Source: Flavilitoribacter sp020436695 (GTDB lineage: Bacteria; Bacteroidota; Bacteroidia; Chitinophagales; Saprospiraceae). Taken from it: 64,000 bases of DNA. Positions 43,073-52,001 of the stretch are shown piece after piece. The notes under the pieces are model-generated. The model did no database searches, was not told the origin of the DNA, and was given only the letters and a program-made list of their open reading frames with translations. The stretch covers positions 62,001-126,000 of the forward strand of contig JAWKLQ010000027.1 of assembly GCA_041392665.1 (NCBI GenBank), given 5' to 3'. Position numbers and translations under genes: made by a program. The first letter of the stretch is position 1; each line of letters starts with the position of its first letter.

Positions 43073-44404
43073 ATGCAACTGTACAGTACCAAAAATAAAG
43101 CAAACAAGGCTTCGCTGAAAGAAGCTGTGTTCAAAGGCTTACCCGAAGATAATGGCTTGTATATGCCCGAGCGTATTCCAGTCTTGCCTACTGATTTTTT
43201 GGATAATCTCGAGCAATATTCCTTTCAGGAAATTGGGTATACAATTAGTAAGCATTTAATGGCTGGTGCCATACCCGATGAAGATATCAAAACCATTGTC
43301 GAGAAGGCAATTGTATTCCCGGCTCCGGTAGTACGTCTGGATGATGAAAAGTATATTCTGGAATTATTCCATGGACCGTCTTTAGCATTTAAAGATTTCG
43401 GTGCACGATTCATGGCCCAGCTAATGAGCTATTTCAATCAGGAAGAAGATACAGAGCTCGTCATATTGGTAGCCACTTCCGGAGATACGGGTGGTGCTGT
43501 AGCTGCCGGCTTTCTTCAAACTCCGGGCATTCAGGTTGTCATCCTCTACCCTAGTGGCAAAGTCAGTCCCTTGCAGGAAAAACAATTGACTACGCTCGGC
43601 CACAATATCACGGCACTAGAGGTCAATGGCACCTTTGATGATTGCCAGGCATTGGTAAAACAAGCTTTCCTTGATCCTGAATTAAGATCCAATATTCGCC
43701 TGAGTTCGGCCAATTCAATTAATATTTCCAGGCTTATCCCTCAATCTTTCTACTACTTTGAGGCCTACAAACAGGTTAAAAAACTAGGTAAAGATGTGGT
43801 GTTTTGTGTACCCAGTGGCAACTTTGGTAACCTTACTGCCGGTCTCATGGCAGCTAAAATGGGATTACCAGTACATCATTTCATTGCTGCAACCAACCGA
43901 AATGATGTAGTTCCAAGCTATCTGGAAGAAGGTAAATACCATCCTAAGCCGTCTGTACGTACCCTTTCCAATGCCATGGATGTTGGGAATCCATCCAATT
44001 TTGCTCGTATGGTAGACCTTTATGCGGCTATTGAAAAAGCTGCTTCCACACCTGAGAGTGCTTGGCCTACCATGAAAGAAGCAATAACTGGTTATGCTTT
44101 TGACGATCAAGCAACGCGGCAAGCGATGAAGGAGGTATACGAAAAGTACAATTACGTAATAGATCCTCATGGAGCAGTAGGGTATTTAGCCCTGAAAACT
44201 TACCAAAAAGAACATTCAAATACACTTGGTATCATCCTGGAAACAGCCCATTCATCCAAGTTCAAGGAAGATGTAGAGGCTATTTTAGACAGAGAAATTG
44301 AGGTTCCCGAGCGACTATCGGTGCTTTCTGAGCGCCAAAAGGTGGCCACGAACATGGACACGAACTTTGATGATTTTAAGAAATGGCTACTTAAACACTT
44401 TTGA
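43073..44404 (+). CDS. thrC: Threonine synthase
   Basis: 443 residues, PLP-dependent. Schiff-base lysine in GPSLAFKDFGARFMAQ (about 109). The glycine-rich phosphate loop is ATSGDTGGAVAAGF. SANSINISRLIPQSFYY and CVPSGNFGNLTAGLMAAKMG are also conserved. Converts O-phosphohomoserine to threonine. N-terminus MQLYSTKNKANKASLKEAVF is the typical start of the yeast-like class. Last gene of the operon; a parS-type palindrome starts 12 bp after its stop. Confidence 0.97.
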   Translation: MQLYSTKNKANKASLKEAVFKGLPEDNGLYMPERIPVLPTDFLDNLEQYSFQEIGYTISKHLMAGAIPDEDIKTIVEKAIVFPAPVVRLDDEKYILELFHGPSLAFKDFGARFMAQLMSYFNQEEDTELVILVATSGDTGGAVAAGFLQTPGIQVVILYPSGKVSPLQEKQLTTLGHNITALEVNGTFDDCQALVKQAFLDPELRSNIRLSSANSINISRLIPQSFYYFEAYKQVKKLGKDVVFCVPSGNFGNLTAGLMAAKMGLPVHHFIAATNRNDVVPSYLEEGKYHPKPSVRTLSNAMDVGNPSNFARMVDLYAAIEKAASTPESAWPTMKEAITGYAFDDQATRQAMKEVYEKYNYVIDPHGAVGYLALKTYQKEHSNTLGIILETAHSSKFKEDVEAILDREIEVPERLSVLSERQKVATNMDTNFDDFKKWLLKHF

Positions 44405-44416
44405 TTAGTATCCAAA

Positions 44417-44432
44417 TGTTCCACGTGGAACA
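44417..44432. promoter_or_regulatory. parS-type centromere site 1
   Basis: TGTTCCACGTGGAACA, a perfect 16-bp palindrome, extended to 22 bp with the flanks (aaa...ttt). It fits the ParB-binding parS consensus TGTTnCACGTGnAACA, in the fully symmetric form. Lies 13 bp after thrC. Confidence 0.85.
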
Positions 44433-44454
44433 TTTATAGAGAGTAGTTTTAAAG

Positions 44455-44494
44455 AAAAGAGGCAATGTTCCACGTGGAACATTACCTCTTTTTA
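44455..44494 (+). terminator. Terminator hairpin of the thr operon, containing parS site 2
   Basis: Sequence at 44455-44465 pairs with 44482-44492 around the palindrome, giving a 19-bp stem with a single C/A mismatch, immediately followed by a run of T. This is a normal intrinsic terminator in form. The top of its stem is the parS palindrome, so the site may have two functions. Confidence 0.65.
44466..44481. promoter_or_regulatory. parS-type centromere site 2
   Basis: Second identical copy of TGTTCCACGTGGAACA, 49 bp downstream of the first. It forms the centre of a larger hairpin (44455-44492). Confidence 0.85.
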
Positions 44495-45150
44495 TTCTCC
44501 ATAAGCAAGGAAATTGCTTAAATTATCTTCTTTTATCAACAATCATAAGCACACCTTACTTTAGTGTTCTCCATTTTTCTAAGTTTTCCCGCGCGGATGT
44601 GGTCCGATTAAATGGATAATTATTCTGAGTATTGCAATAATATTAGAGTTCTTAAGCTAGATTAAAGGGAAACAAAGGTTACTATAACATCGAACTTTGA
44701 CAGGCGTCTACTTGATTGATGTTTGTCTATTGGAAACAAGATAAATATCTGAAACTGCAATAACAATAAAATCAAGTCGTTTGAGAGTACGAGAATATTA
44801 TTCCACCAAAGTCTGTAGGATAGGAACAGAGTACGGACTTACGACGATCTCCGGAGCTTCAGTGGAGGCGGCATCTAGCGGTTTTATTAGCCGGAGTATA
44901 ATTTACTTCGTTTTTCAACTATTTATCATCAAAGAAATATGATTATTCTCATAAAATATTAATGCAACTAATTGTAGATCCGACATTGAATGGCCATATA
45001 TTCCTAGTTCCTCTGCATAATTCTTGTATAGTTCTTCATATAGTTTAAGTATGTGAGCAAAATTATTGTGGCAACCTCTGATCGCGGGAATTTTCGTGCT
45101 AATTGAGGCGGAGGTTCCCGACCTTAGCCGTAGCTAAGGGAGGCGGTTCT
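44495..45150. other. AT-rich gene-free stretch downstream of parS
   Basis: About 650 bp with no credible coding frame. It holds a small hairpin (aagcaa/ttgctt near 44505), a GC-richer segment at 44840-44900 (ctccggag; ggaggcggcatctagcgg) and the left part of a palindromic repeat beginning at 45092. Its composition is more AT-rich than the flanks. Confidence 0.5.
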
Positions 45151-45173
45151 CTAACGAAGAGTAGCGCGAAAAG
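45092..45173. repeat. Folded palindromic repeat (REP/MITE-like)
   Basis: Outer arms TTTTCGTGCTA (45092-45102) and TAGCGCGAAAA (45163-45173) pair with one wobble. In the middle CCTTAGC (45123-45129) pairs perfectly with GCTAAGG (45134-45140) around CGTA. Two imperfect GAGGCGG copies flank the central hairpin. The repeat overlaps the last codons of the orphan gene and provides its stop, suggesting insertion into the gene's 3' end. Confidence 0.55.
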
Positions 45174-45696
45174 ACCCCATCAGAGTTGATACGTTTAATT
45201 TGCTCACATACTTACCTACCTGCCAGGCTATATATCCGAAGGGCATTATTCTATGTGTCTCAATTTGTCTTCCGTATGTAACTAACTTAATTGGTTCAAT
45301 TACTTGCTCGACCCACACCCAAAAAGGATAAGAAGCATAGACTTTGACCGGCTTAGACTCATCTAGCAATGAACTGCTCAGGTCTATTATTTCCATAAAA
45401 TTATCAACTTGTAATTCATCTTTTATAAGATATACGGGATTAATTAAATTTGATACTCGTATGTTGTCAACCAGATGTAAATCCCACAACTCTGCTAACA
45501 TCGCCATCTCGCCTAGTTTTTTTTCCTCCAACAAACGATTTTTATGCAAATCCGCAGTATCCTTATCTTCTAGGATTCTAAATTTAAACGGCACATATTC
45601 GTATTTTGGGTATTCACTTCCATATGAATACGGGGATTCCTTTTTTTCAGGGCTCCAGTTATAAAGTATATACTTTTGCTCGTCCTTATCCTCCAT
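45151..45696 (-). CDS. Orphan hypothetical protein
   Basis: 181 residues from the ATG at 45696-45694. No signal peptide or membrane segment. Composition is acidic and aromatic: YNWSPEKKESPYSYGSEYPK, YASYPFWVWVEQVIEPIKLV. The last residues (MGSFRATLR) are encoded within the palindromic repeat, so the native C-terminus may be lost. It is surrounded by AT-rich gene-poor DNA on both sides. I do not recognise any family; foreign origin is possible. Confidence 0.4.
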   Translation of the reverse strand: MEDKDEQKYILYNWSPEKKESPYSYGSEYPKYEYVPFKFRILEDKDTADLHKNRLLEEKKLGEMAMLAELWDLHLVDNIRVSNLINPVYLIKDELQVDNFMEIIDLSSSLLDESKPVKVYASYPFWVWVEQVIEPIKLVTYGRQIETHRIMPFGYIAWQVGKYVSKLNVSTLMGSFRATLR

Positions 45697-46121
45697 CTTG
45701 ATTAAGTTGATATTTTACTATACTGCTATTTTATGCCAGACCGAGGCTCTTGTATGTATGAACATCTCTACCATTAATTCAAATACGCTTAAATCTAAAC
45801 TTAACCTTCTGCATATGGCAATCTTATACCTACCCTGGCTATTATTAATCCGATGCGCTTTACACAAGATAAAGACTTATAACTTAACAGAGTGTATCAA
45901 TTAAAGTCCATCAGTATAACTGAGGCTGAAAGTTTCATGCATACCTTTCGTATACTGCCAAAGTATCTCGCCTATGATGGATCAAGATCTATGTGATTAT
46001 TATATTACCTGATGTTCCTCCTCTCTACTTATTCATATTTCGATCATCAAAAAATTATTAAGAGTCGTATAGTCGTAAATACTTCGTTTTACCTTAAAAC
46101 TATGTGTTTTTAACAAAGCGC
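45697..46121. other. AT-rich gene-free stretch before mvaD
   Basis: About 425 bp of AT-rich sequence. A 68-codon plus-strand frame at 45698-45904 has no recognisable features. I see no repeat or RNA gene; the mvaD promoter is at its right end. Confidence 0.4.
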
Positions 46122-46151
46122 TTGCCCGGCTCAATATTTCCCGTAATTTTG
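46122..46151 (+). promoter_or_regulatory. Promoter of mvaD (-33 TTG, -7 TAATTTTG)
   Basis: TTG at 46122-46124 and TAATTTTG at 46144-46151 with 19 bp between, followed by cagatc. This is the standard Bacteroidota housekeeping promoter (TTTG, N19-21, TAnnTTTG), giving a leader of about 20 nt before the ATG at 46176. Confidence 0.65.
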
Positions 46152-46175
46152 CAGATCAAAACCAATTGGATCTTC

Positions 46176-47264
46176 ATGGATTATACCAATTCCCACCTGG
46201 TCATTGAGACCACCAAGATAGACCCCGGTGCCGTTAGTTGGAGGAGCCCGTCTAATATTGCGCTTATCAAATACTGGGGAAAACACGGTCGACAATTGCC
46301 ACAAAATCCTTCTATAAGTTTTACACTCGATCAGGCCTTTTCGGAAACCATCCTCGAGTACAGTCCCAAAACCGGAGCGGATCAGGGAATCGAACTGGAA
46401 TTCTTTTTCGAAGGAGAACGCAATGATGCCTTTCAGCAAAAGGTGCAAAAGTACCTGGAAAGCATCACAGATATATTTCCTTTTCTGCGACAACTCAAAC
46501 TAAAGATCCGGTCTTCCAATTCTTTTCCTCATTCTGCCGGCATCGCTTCTTCCGCTTCCGGGATGAGTGCACTGGCTCTGTGCCTATGCTCTCTTGAATA
46601 CGAACTTTTCGGCACGTTGGAAAACGATCAGGCCTTCCGGCAAAAAGCATCCTATGTAGCCCGCCTGGGATCGGGAAGTGCCTGCCGGTCAATTTATGCA
46701 TCAGCCGCCGTCTGGGGACAAACCACCGAGATCGAATCGGCATCGGATCTATACGCTATTCCGATAGGAGAGGAGTTGCATCCGGTATTTCAGACATTTC
46801 ACGATGATATATTAATTGTTGCAAAAGCAGAGAAGAAGGTATCCAGCCGGGCAGGTCACGGGCTTATGGAAAATAACGTTTATGCAGAAGATCGCTATCG
46901 CCAGGCGAAACAAAGATTTCGTCAGTTGTATACAGCGATGAAGAGCGGAGATCTGGAAACTTTCGGTCGTACCACCGAAGCAGAGGCGCTCACCCTACAC
47001 GCCATGATGATGGCTGGTCCCACACCTTACCTTCTCTTGCAGCCCCATACCATATCTATTATTCAACGTTTGCAAGCCTTTAGAGCGTCGAATGATATTC
47101 CCGTTTATTTTTCGCTGGATGCCGGTCCCAATCCACATATCTTGTATCCGGATACGGTCGCCAAGGAAGTGCAACAATTCATCCGGGGAGAGCTCAGTCA
47201 ATGGTGTGAAGACTGGATCGAAGATCAGGCAGGCTTAGGCCCATTGCAATTGGAAGTCGATTGA
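46176..47264 (+). CDS. mvaD: Diphosphomevalonate decarboxylase
   Basis: 362 residues from the ATG at 46176; the frame extends upstream but would include the promoter. GHMP-type enzyme that decarboxylates mevalonate diphosphate to isopentenyl diphosphate. Motifs: SNIALIKYWGKHGRQLPQNP then SISFTL (substrate site), and RSSNSFPHSAGIASSASGMS (ATP loop with catalytic Ser). LGSGSACRSIYASAAVWG and YFSLDAGPNPHILYP (catalytic Asp) follow. Indicates isoprenoid synthesis by the mevalonate route, as in many Bacteroidota. The other pathway genes are not in the window. Confidence 0.95.
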   Translation: MDYTNSHLVIETTKIDPGAVSWRSPSNIALIKYWGKHGRQLPQNPSISFTLDQAFSETILEYSPKTGADQGIELEFFFEGERNDAFQQKVQKYLESITDIFPFLRQLKLKIRSSNSFPHSAGIASSASGMSALALCLCSLEYELFGTLENDQAFRQKASYVARLGSGSACRSIYASAAVWGQTTEIESASDLYAIPIGEELHPVFQTFHDDILIVAKAEKKVSSRAGHGLMENNVYAEDRYRQAKQRFRQLYTAMKSGDLETFGRTTEAEALTLHAMMMAGPTPYLLLQPHTISIIQRLQAFRASNDIPVYFSLDAGPNPHILYPDTVAKEVQQFIRGELSQWCEDWIEDQAGLGPLQLEVD

Positions 47265-47275
47265 TTGAAATAAGC

Positions 47276-47283
47276 TATCTTTG
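47276..47283 (+). promoter_or_regulatory. -7 element TATCTTTG for the rhodanese lipoprotein gene
   Basis: tatctttg matches the TAnnTTTG consensus exactly. A TTG 23 bp upstream (47250-47252) is a possible -33. Predicted leader about 145 nt. Confidence 0.45.
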
Positions 47284-47434
47284 TTGTTTTCTCTTATCCG
47301 GGCAACGGCCAGGCTTGAATGCAGACCAGCGAAGAAGGTAGTGCATACTAGTTCATCACAGCGTATTTCCATTTACTGTCAGCAAACGAATTGAAGCGCT
47401 TGTTACTTTTATACACCAACAACGTCGAAACGGC

Positions 47435-47962
47435 ATGAAGTATATTCTGTCTTTTTTTACTTTTTTCCAAATGATCTTTTTTGCGTGTGGTCAGCAGATA
47501 CCGGCCAAGCTGCCTCATCTGCAGAATGAAGAGTTTGATAAAAAAGTAGAAAGCCTGTTGCTCTTCTCTGTTCCGGTAATTGGGGTTGAAGAATTGAATA
47601 ATATTCAATCCGAAGTTCATATCTTTGATGCCAGGGAAAAAGAAGAATTTGAGGTGAGTCATATCCCCGGTGCTGTATTTTTGGGGTATCAGGATTTCGA
47701 TCCGTCAGTACTGCAGTCTGTACCGAAAAATGACAAAATCGTACTTTATTGCTCGGTAGGATATCGCAGTGAAAAGATTGGTGAAAAATTGAAGCAACTG
47801 GGTTATACCCAGGTATATAATTTATACGGTAGCCTTTTCGAATGGGCCAACCGGGATTACCCGCTGGTAGATAAAAAAGGAAAACCAACAAAAAAAATTC
47901 ATACCTATAACCGCAACTGGAGTAAGTGGGTAGAAGAAGGTAAAGCGGAAAAGGTTTGGTAA
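47435..47962 (+). CDS. Rhodanese-like lipoprotein
   Basis: 175 residues. Signal peptide with lipobox MIFFACGQQ (Cys at about 18). Rhodanese domain from about 50: VHIFDAREKEEFEVSHIPGA, active-site Cys in IVLYCSVGYRSEKIGE, then GYTQVYNLYGSLFEWANRDY and PLVDKKGKPTKKIHTYNRNW. Rhodaneses transfer sulfane sulfur or act as phosphatase-like folds. An envelope lipoprotein version suggests a role outside the cytoplasm. The active-site loop CSVGYRS is intact. Confidence 0.88.
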   Translation: MKYILSFFTFFQMIFFACGQQIPAKLPHLQNEEFDKKVESLLLFSVPVIGVEELNNIQSEVHIFDAREKEEFEVSHIPGAVFLGYQDFDPSVLQSVPKNDKIVLYCSVGYRSEKIGEKLKQLGYTQVYNLYGSLFEWANRDYPLVDKKGKPTKKIHTYNRNWSKWVEEGKAEKVW

Positions 47963-48103
47963 ACTTTCCCTAACTGTATATAAAGCACCGGAGTTTTCGA
48001 TTTGGTCTAGCTACTCCGGAGAAAAACTGATACAATAATTCTCTCCAAAGTCATATCCCAAAAACAGCCAGAATTTAAGTTTGAGAATTAAAACCATGTT
48101 TAT

Positions 48104-49351
48104 ATGGATTTGTACGCTAAATTTAAAGACGACCGGGGACCACTCGGTAAATACTCGGATGTTGCTCACGGCTATTATGCCTTCCCGAAGCTGACCGGTG
48201 AAATTGGTCCGCGGATGACTTTCATGGGCAAAGAAAGGATCATCTGGAGTATTAATGATTATCTGGGTCTTGCCAATCATCCGGAAGTACGCAAAGTAGA
48301 TGCGCAGGCTGCCAAAGACTGGGGGCTGGCTTATCCGATGGGTGCCCGGATCATGTCGGGCGAATCCGATTATCACGAATTACTGGAAAAAGAACTGGCC
48401 GACTTCATCCAGAAGGAATCCTGCCTACTGCTGAACTTCGGCTTCCAGGGAATCATGTCTGTCATCGATGCCTTGCTTTCCCGTCATGATGCGGTGGTCT
48501 ACGATAAAGAAAACCATGCCTGCATCTACGATGGTATCCGCATGCACCTGGGCGCCCGTTTTGCTTTCGAACACAACGATGTCGATAGCTTCAAAAAACA
48601 AATGGAAAAAGCTACTGCCAAAGTAGCGGAAACCGGAGGCGGTATCCTGGTGATCACCGAAGGGGTATTCGGTATGCGCGGTGAGCAGGGTATTCTGAAG
48701 GAGATCGTTGAATGCAAAAAACAATATGAATTCCGTCTGCTGGTTGATGATGCACACGGATTCGGAACGATGGGGGAAACCGGTGCCGGTGCCGGCGAAG
48801 AGCAGGGAGTACAAGATGGCATCGATCTCTATTTCGGTACCTTTGCCAAATCAATGGCCAGCATTGGAGCCTTTGTGGGTGGAGAGAAAGATATCATCAA
48901 CTACCTTCGTTACAACTCCCGTTCGCAGATCTTTGCCAAGACGTTACCGATGCCGTTAGTAATTGGGGCACTCAAGCGTCTGGAGATGGTCCGGACGATG
49001 CCGGAGCTGCGCGAAAAATTATGGGAGAATGTTCATGCGCTGCAAAACGGTCTGCGCGAAAACAATTTCGACATTGGCCTGACTTCAGCCTGTGTTACTC
49101 CTGTCTGGTTACACGGTTCGGTAGGAGAGGCAGGTGCTTTGGTACAGGACATGCGGGAGACTTATGATGTGTTCTGCTCCGTGGTGCTTTACCCGATGAT
49201 CCCGAAAGGTACGATCATTCTCCGCCTCATTCCAACTGCGGCTCACTCGCTGGATGATGTTAAATATACCATCAATGCATTCAGTGAAGTCCGCAAAAAA
49301 CTGGAATCCGGCATCTACGCCGAGAAAGGTGCGGAGATCACTTCCGATTAG
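48104..49351 (+). CDS. Alpha-oxoamine synthase family PLP enzyme (serine palmitoyltransferase or cysteate acyltransferase type)
   Basis: 415 residues, fold type I. PLP lysine at about 249 in FGTFAKSMASIGAFVGG. Cofactor-binding Asp/His in LLVDDAHGFGTMGETGAG, and SINDYLGLANHPEVRK and YPMGARIMSGESDYHELLEK near the N-terminus. The AOS family condenses an amino acid with an acyl thioester with loss of CO2 (KBL, BioF, SPT). Bacteroidota use such enzymes for sphingolipids (serine + acyl-CoA/ACP) or sulfonolipids (cysteate + acyl-ACP). The extended N-terminus favours SPT-like members over BioF. The sequence alone does not decide the substrate. A clear terminator follows. Confidence 0.8.
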   Translation: MDLYAKFKDDRGPLGKYSDVAHGYYAFPKLTGEIGPRMTFMGKERIIWSINDYLGLANHPEVRKVDAQAAKDWGLAYPMGARIMSGESDYHELLEKELADFIQKESCLLLNFGFQGIMSVIDALLSRHDAVVYDKENHACIYDGIRMHLGARFAFEHNDVDSFKKQMEKATAKVAETGGGILVITEGVFGMRGEQGILKEIVECKKQYEFRLLVDDAHGFGTMGETGAGAGEEQGVQDGIDLYFGTFAKSMASIGAFVGGEKDIINYLRYNSRSQIFAKTLPMPLVIGALKRLEMVRTMPELREKLWENVHALQNGLRENNFDIGLTSACVTPVWLHGSVGEAGALVQDMRETYDVFCSVVLYPMIPKGTIILRLIPTAAHSLDDVKYTINAFSEVRKKLESGIYAEKGAEITSD

Positions 49352-49379
49352 GACCATCCCGCATTTTGCCCCCATGATC

Positions 49380-49413
49380 AAAAAAGCCGCTTCCATTCGG
49401 GAGTGGCTTTTTT
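49380..49413 (+). terminator. Intrinsic terminator after the alpha-oxoamine synthase gene
   Basis: AAAAAAGCCGCTTCC pairs with GGGAGTGGCTTTTTT around ATTC, a 15-bp stem including wobble pairs, with A-tract before and T-tract after, so it could work in either direction. Confidence 0.8.
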
Positions 49414-49467
49414 GATTTATTCCGACTATCTTGTACATTGAATGTATTGACCTAACCATAACGTACT

Positions 49468-50904
49468 ATGGATCCAGCAACTATCTCTTCTACAGACCGG
49501 GAAAAGATTCAACAACTCTTTCAGCAACAACAGTCTAATCGGACGGAAATGGCGCGCACGACAACTCGTGAGAGAATAGCCCGTCTGGACCGGATCGCAG
49601 AATTTTTGAATGATGAAGCTAATAACCAAGCCCTGAATGAAGCCCTATGGGCCGACTTCAAAAAACCGGAAGCAGAAGTGGCATTATCGGAAGTGGCGAT
49701 CGTACTGTCACATATTCGCTACATCAAGCGCAAATTGAAAGGCTGGATGCGTCCCCGGAAAGTCCCCACCAACCTGGCCCTGTTCGGTACCTCCTCTCAC
49801 ATCTACTACGAGCCTAAAGGAAATACCCTGATCATTGGTCCATGGAATTATCCTTTTATGCTATCGGTTTATCCCTTGCTGTATGCCATTGCTGCCGGCA
49901 ATACGGCCATTATCAAACCCTCAGAACTCACTGTACATACGTCTGCCTTTATTGCGAAGATGATGCGTCAATTGTTTCCGGAGCAGGAGGTAGTCGTTGT
50001 GGAAGGTGGAGTGGAAACTACCACTCAATTACTCGATCTACCTTTTCACCACATCTACTTCACCGGAAGTCCAAGAGTTGGCCGGATCGTAATGGGCGCT
50101 GCGGCAAAACACCTCGCCTCCGTTACGCTTGAGCTGGGAGGGAAGTCTCCTGCTGTTATCGACGATTCGGTCAATATGGAAACGATCGCCGAAAAAACCC
50201 TTTGGGGCAAAAGCCTGAATGGCGGGCAGACCTGTATCGCTCCCGATTATATGATCATCCAGGAAAATGTGAAGGAACAGTTTGTGGAAGCTTACCGCAA
50301 GGCTATCCGGAAATTCTATGGTACTACCCCAGAGGAAATGGTCACTTCCAAAGATTTTGCACACATCATTAACGATAAAAACTTTGACCGGCTTCACGAG
50401 CTTTTTACGGATGCAGTTGATAAAAGTGCCCGGGTAGAGATCGGAGGAGTTTTTTCAAAAGAAGAACTGTTCTTCAGTCCGACGGTACTCAGCCAGGTAA
50501 CCGATAAAATGGAGATCATGAAAGAAGAGATCTTCGGTCCTATCCTTCCCATACTGACTTATCGGGACCAGGAAGAGATACCCGCCATCATCAACCGACA
50601 TCCCCAACCGCTTTCAATGTACGTTGCCAGCAAACGTAGATCCTTGATCCATTATCTAAAGCAGGAAACCTCTGCCGGCGGAATGGTGATCAATGATTAC
50701 CTGCTCGGATTCGGTAATCCCAATTTACCTTTCGGCGGTGTAAATAACAGCGGGATCGGTAAATCGATGGGCTTCAGAGGATTTACAGAATTCAGCAACG
50801 AAAAAGGCGTGATCAGTCGCTATTGGGATACGCTACACTTCCTTTATCCGCCTTACACCGAAACCGTTAATAAGATGTTGAAAATTTTGAAAAAGTGGGC
50901 GTAA
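49468..50904 (+). CDS. Aldehyde dehydrogenase, class 3-like
   Basis: 478 residues. Catalytic Cys at about 256 in NGGQTCIAPDY, general base Glu at about 222 in LELGGKSPAVI, cofactor site IIGPWNYPFML and FTGSPRVGRIVM. The short length and the C-terminal helix with YPPYTETVNKMLKILKK resemble fatty-aldehyde/class 3 ALDHs, which often attach to membranes by such a tail. Oxidises an aldehyde to a carboxylic acid with NAD(P). Preferred aldehyde unknown, but the AOS gene upstream suggests a lipid context. Confidence 0.93.
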   Translation: MDPATISSTDREKIQQLFQQQQSNRTEMARTTTRERIARLDRIAEFLNDEANNQALNEALWADFKKPEAEVALSEVAIVLSHIRYIKRKLKGWMRPRKVPTNLALFGTSSHIYYEPKGNTLIIGPWNYPFMLSVYPLLYAIAAGNTAIIKPSELTVHTSAFIAKMMRQLFPEQEVVVVEGGVETTTQLLDLPFHHIYFTGSPRVGRIVMGAAAKHLASVTLELGGKSPAVIDDSVNMETIAEKTLWGKSLNGGQTCIAPDYMIIQENVKEQFVEAYRKAIRKFYGTTPEEMVTSKDFAHIINDKNFDRLHELFTDAVDKSARVEIGGVFSKEELFFSPTVLSQVTDKMEIMKEEIFGPILPILTYRDQEEIPAIINRHPQPLSMYVASKRRSLIHYLKQETSAGGMVINDYLLGFGNPNLPFGGVNNSGIGKSMGFRGFTEFSNEKGVISRYWDTLHFLYPPYTETVNKMLKILKKWA

Positions 50905-50936
50905 TGCTCACTTTTCCACAGCTTTATCCACACTGT

Positions 50937-52001
50937 TCAAACAGCCCGGGGAGCCATTTGATAACGCACCAAAAGTACGATGGTGAGCAACAATAAAGCA
51001 CCTGCCTGATGCAATACCCCCAGGCCTACGGGAACCTGTCCTATACAGTTTATTACGGTGAGAATTCCCAGTGTAATCTGAATTACCAACATACTTATCA
51101 ACAGATATAAACTGTTCCGGAATAAGATCGTTCCTCGGTGGTTCCATGCCAAAAAAACGAAGTATAAAACAATGATTGTCAGCAGGTAAGCTGTATTACG
51201 ATGTAAGAACTGGATCAGTGCGGCCATGAAGGGGCCACTATCGTATTGCACAAAGTTATCCACAGTCCATTGTGAACTATCCAACAACACTGCTGGAAGG
51301 AAACTCCCATTCATGTCCGGCCAGCTTGGATAGAACAATCCGGCCTTCATTCCCGACATCACTCCACCTAACATAATTTGCACTGCAAGAATGCTAACGA
51401 TTGCATTGCTCCACTTTTTCAACACTGTATTGTTAATAACTCGATTTTGAGGATAGATAACCTTGTACGTTGTCCATAGCAAGTAACTAAACAGGATCAG
51501 TGCCAGTGAAAGATGCATGGTCAGTTTGTAAGCATTTACCCAGGGGCGATCAATCAGGCCGCTGGCCACCATGATCCAGCCAAAGGAAGCCACCACAACC
51601 GCCAGCAGCACCGTAATGCCCAACCGCCGCATAAGCATCTTATCGATCCATCCTTTGCGCCAGAAGAAGAGAAAGGGGAACAGAAAGACAAATCCCATAC
51701 TACGGGCCCACAGGCGATGAAAATACTCCCAGAAGTAAATGAACTTAAAGTCAGCCATGCTCATACCGTCATTGATCTTGGCGTATTGCGGTGTTTCCCG
51801 GTACAAATCAAAAGCTTCCTCCCACTGAGCATGATTAAGTGGAGGGATCGTACCAAAGACGATATCCCATTTGGTAATAGACAGTCCGGATCCCGTCAGC
51901 CGGGTTACACCGCCGATCACAACCTGAAAAAAGATCATGATAAGACCAATGATCAACCAAACCTTTACGGCTTTTTTGTATTTAAAAGTAGGAGTTTCCA
52001 T
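50937..52001 (-). CDS. Heme A synthase (COX15/CtaA)
   Basis: 354 residues from the ATG at 52001 (METPTFKYKKAVKVWL); the longer frame up to 52076 is less likely. Eight membrane helices in two four-helix bundles, with four conserved histidines: FWEYFHRLWAR, LTMHLSLAL, IQFLHRNTAY and VGLGVLHQAGAL. It also has GGVTRLTGSGLSITKWD, the typical N-terminal loop. It converts heme O to heme A for aa3-type cytochrome oxidase, implying aerobic respiration. The gene reads toward the ALDH gene (convergent). Confidence 0.95.
   Translation of the reverse strand: METPTFKYKKAVKVWLIIGLIMIFFQVVIGGVTRLTGSGLSITKWDIVFGTIPPLNHAQWEEAFDLYRETPQYAKINDGMSMADFKFIYFWEYFHRLWARSMGFVFLFPFLFFWRKGWIDKMLMRRLGITVLLAVVVASFGWIMVASGLIDRPWVNAYKLTMHLSLALILFSYLLWTTYKVIYPQNRVINNTVLKKWSNAIVSILAVQIMLGGVMSGMKAGLFYPSWPDMNGSFLPAVLLDSSQWTVDNFVQYDSGPFMAALIQFLHRNTAYLLTIIVLYFVFLAWNHRGTILFRNSLYLLISMLVIQITLGILTVINCIGQVPVGLGVLHQAGALLLLTIVLLVRYQMAPRAV

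Noticed and set aside
45698..45904. 68-codon plus-strand frame in AT-rich DNA
   Set aside because: No promoter, family motif or neighbour support; such frames are expected by chance in AT-rich sequence.
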